Shown one piece after another: positions 63,196-64,000 of a stretch of 64,000 nt of DNA (within the stretch, counting starts at the first letter, position 1; every line of letters starts with the position of its first letter). Origin of the DNA: Methylobacter sp. GTDB lineage: Bacteria; Pseudomonadota; Gammaproteobacteria; Methylococcales; Methylomonadaceae. The DNA is taken from positions 1 through 64,000 of the forward strand of contig JAURZV010000002.1 of assembly GCA_030653175.1 (NCBI GenBank), written 5' to 3'. The notes under the pieces are model-generated. The model did not search any database. It saw only the letters and a program-made list of their open reading frames with translations, and had not been told where the DNA came from. The position numbers were made by a program, and so were the translations under genes.

Positions 63196-64000
63196 TTATG
63201 GGTTTGCATGCCACGCTTGTAACTGCCGCAATACGGCATCGAAAGTTGAGGTGGCGAACGGATACTCTAGTTTCGGACGTTTGATGACCAGCAACGGGAT
63301 ATTCAGCGCCTGTGTTGCCGCTACTTTGGCTTGATAGCCGCCTGCATCGCCGGAATCCTTGGTGATGACGCAATCGATTTTTAAATCCCGCCACAAGGCC
63401 GTGTTGAAAGCTTCTGAGAATGGCCCTTGCATCGCGCAAATATGGCTGCGCGGCACACCCAGATCGATTGCTCGTTGGATGAATTCAGGCTCAGGCGTTA
63501 CGCGTACAAACCATTTGCGTTCGGTAGCTCCCGGCGCTTGGTCGCATCGGTTCCCTACCGATTGCGACACTTCTGACCTCCATGGATGGAGGAAATGCCG
63601 ACGACTGCCGGGAGCAGTCGCGGCCACCATCCCGGGCGGTCGTAGAAAGGTAGCCAAGTCCTTTGAGCCTGTAGTCAGGAAAATGCGTGATCCTATGGCA
63701 ATGGCCTGCTTGGCCGCTTGCTCTGTGGAGTCACATTCAATGCCGCTATTTGTTTCAAAGGAGCTGGGGCGTTCATAGCGCAGATAGGGGATATTCAGGG
63801 CTTGCGACAATCCCATCAATTGTTCCGAGATCAGGTTGGCATAAGGATGTGTCGCATCAACAATTGCCCGCGCCTGATTTTGGCTTAGCGCCTGTTTTTG
63901 GGCTTCAACGCCCTGATGGCCTGCCCAGACCGATACACCCGAACAATGCTGGGCGGCAACCTCGCCGCCGTATTCCGTTGCAGCGGACACCACGACCGGA
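63196..64000 (-). CDS. cobK: Precorrin-6A reductase CobK/CbiJ (5' end outside window), with an in-frame structured repeat insertion
   Basis: VVSAATEYGGEVAAQHCSGVSVWAGHQG...VDATHPYANLISEQL...WFVRVTPEPEFIQRAIDLGVPRSHICAMQGPFSEAFN; interrupted by MVAATAPGSRRHFLHPWRSEVSQSVGNRCDQAPG. Confidence 0.92.
   Translation of the reverse strand, partial: PVVVSAATEYGGEVAAQHCSGVSVWAGHQGVEAQKQALSQNQARAIVDATHPYANLISEQLMGLSQALNIPYLRYERPSSFETNSGIECDSTEQAAKQAIAIGSRIFLTTGSKDLATFLRPPGMVAATAPGSRRHFLHPWRSEVSQSVGNRCDQAPGATERKWFVRVTPEPEFIQRAIDLGVPRSHICAMQGPFSEAFNTALWRDLKIDCVITKDSGDAGGYQAKVAATQALNIPLLVIKRPKLEYPFATSTFDAVLRQLQAWHANP
63527..63625. repeat. Three-hairpin structured repeat inside cobK
   Basis: gtcgcatcggttccctaccgattgcgac (63541-63568), cctccatggatggagg (63577-63592), cgactgccgggagcagtcg (63602-63620), bounded by gctcccggc/gccgggagc. 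Confidence 0.8.

Overview
64 kb chromosomal window, probably from a gammaproteobacterium (gene content and order suggest Methylococcales-like; this is inference). The backbone is largely conventional: ssb; a coupled GTPase pair; Na+-NQR operon nqrABCDEF plus nqrM; sbcB; initiator tRNA-Met followed by rimP-nusA-infB-rbfA-truB-rpsO-pnp; truD; an HPF/cold-shock fusion next to csp; a Lon-like protease; htpX and mlaC-like genes; a large divergent chemotaxis locus (cheB, GxxExxY, cheD, cheR // MCP, cheY, STAS, cheA, MCP, cheW, MCP, then a degraded vapBC and a PAS-MCP); and cobalamin genes (cbiA/cobB, cobW-like, cobK). The left edge is a mosaic of truncated tyrosine recombinases and toxin-antitoxin remnants. 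The most unusual signal is a dense set of small structured repeats. (i) Hairpins share an invariant CATGGATG core while their arms vary in a complementary way. (ii) There is a MITE-like element family with terminal inverted repeats. (iii) A REP-RAYT transposase is flanked by its candidate REPs. (iv) Repeats from three families appear inserted in frame inside truB, a cobW-like gene and cobK, resembling Rickettsia palindromic elements. No CRISPR array, rRNA operon or intact prophage was seen. All calls come from reading the sequence and the ORF track; no database search was run.
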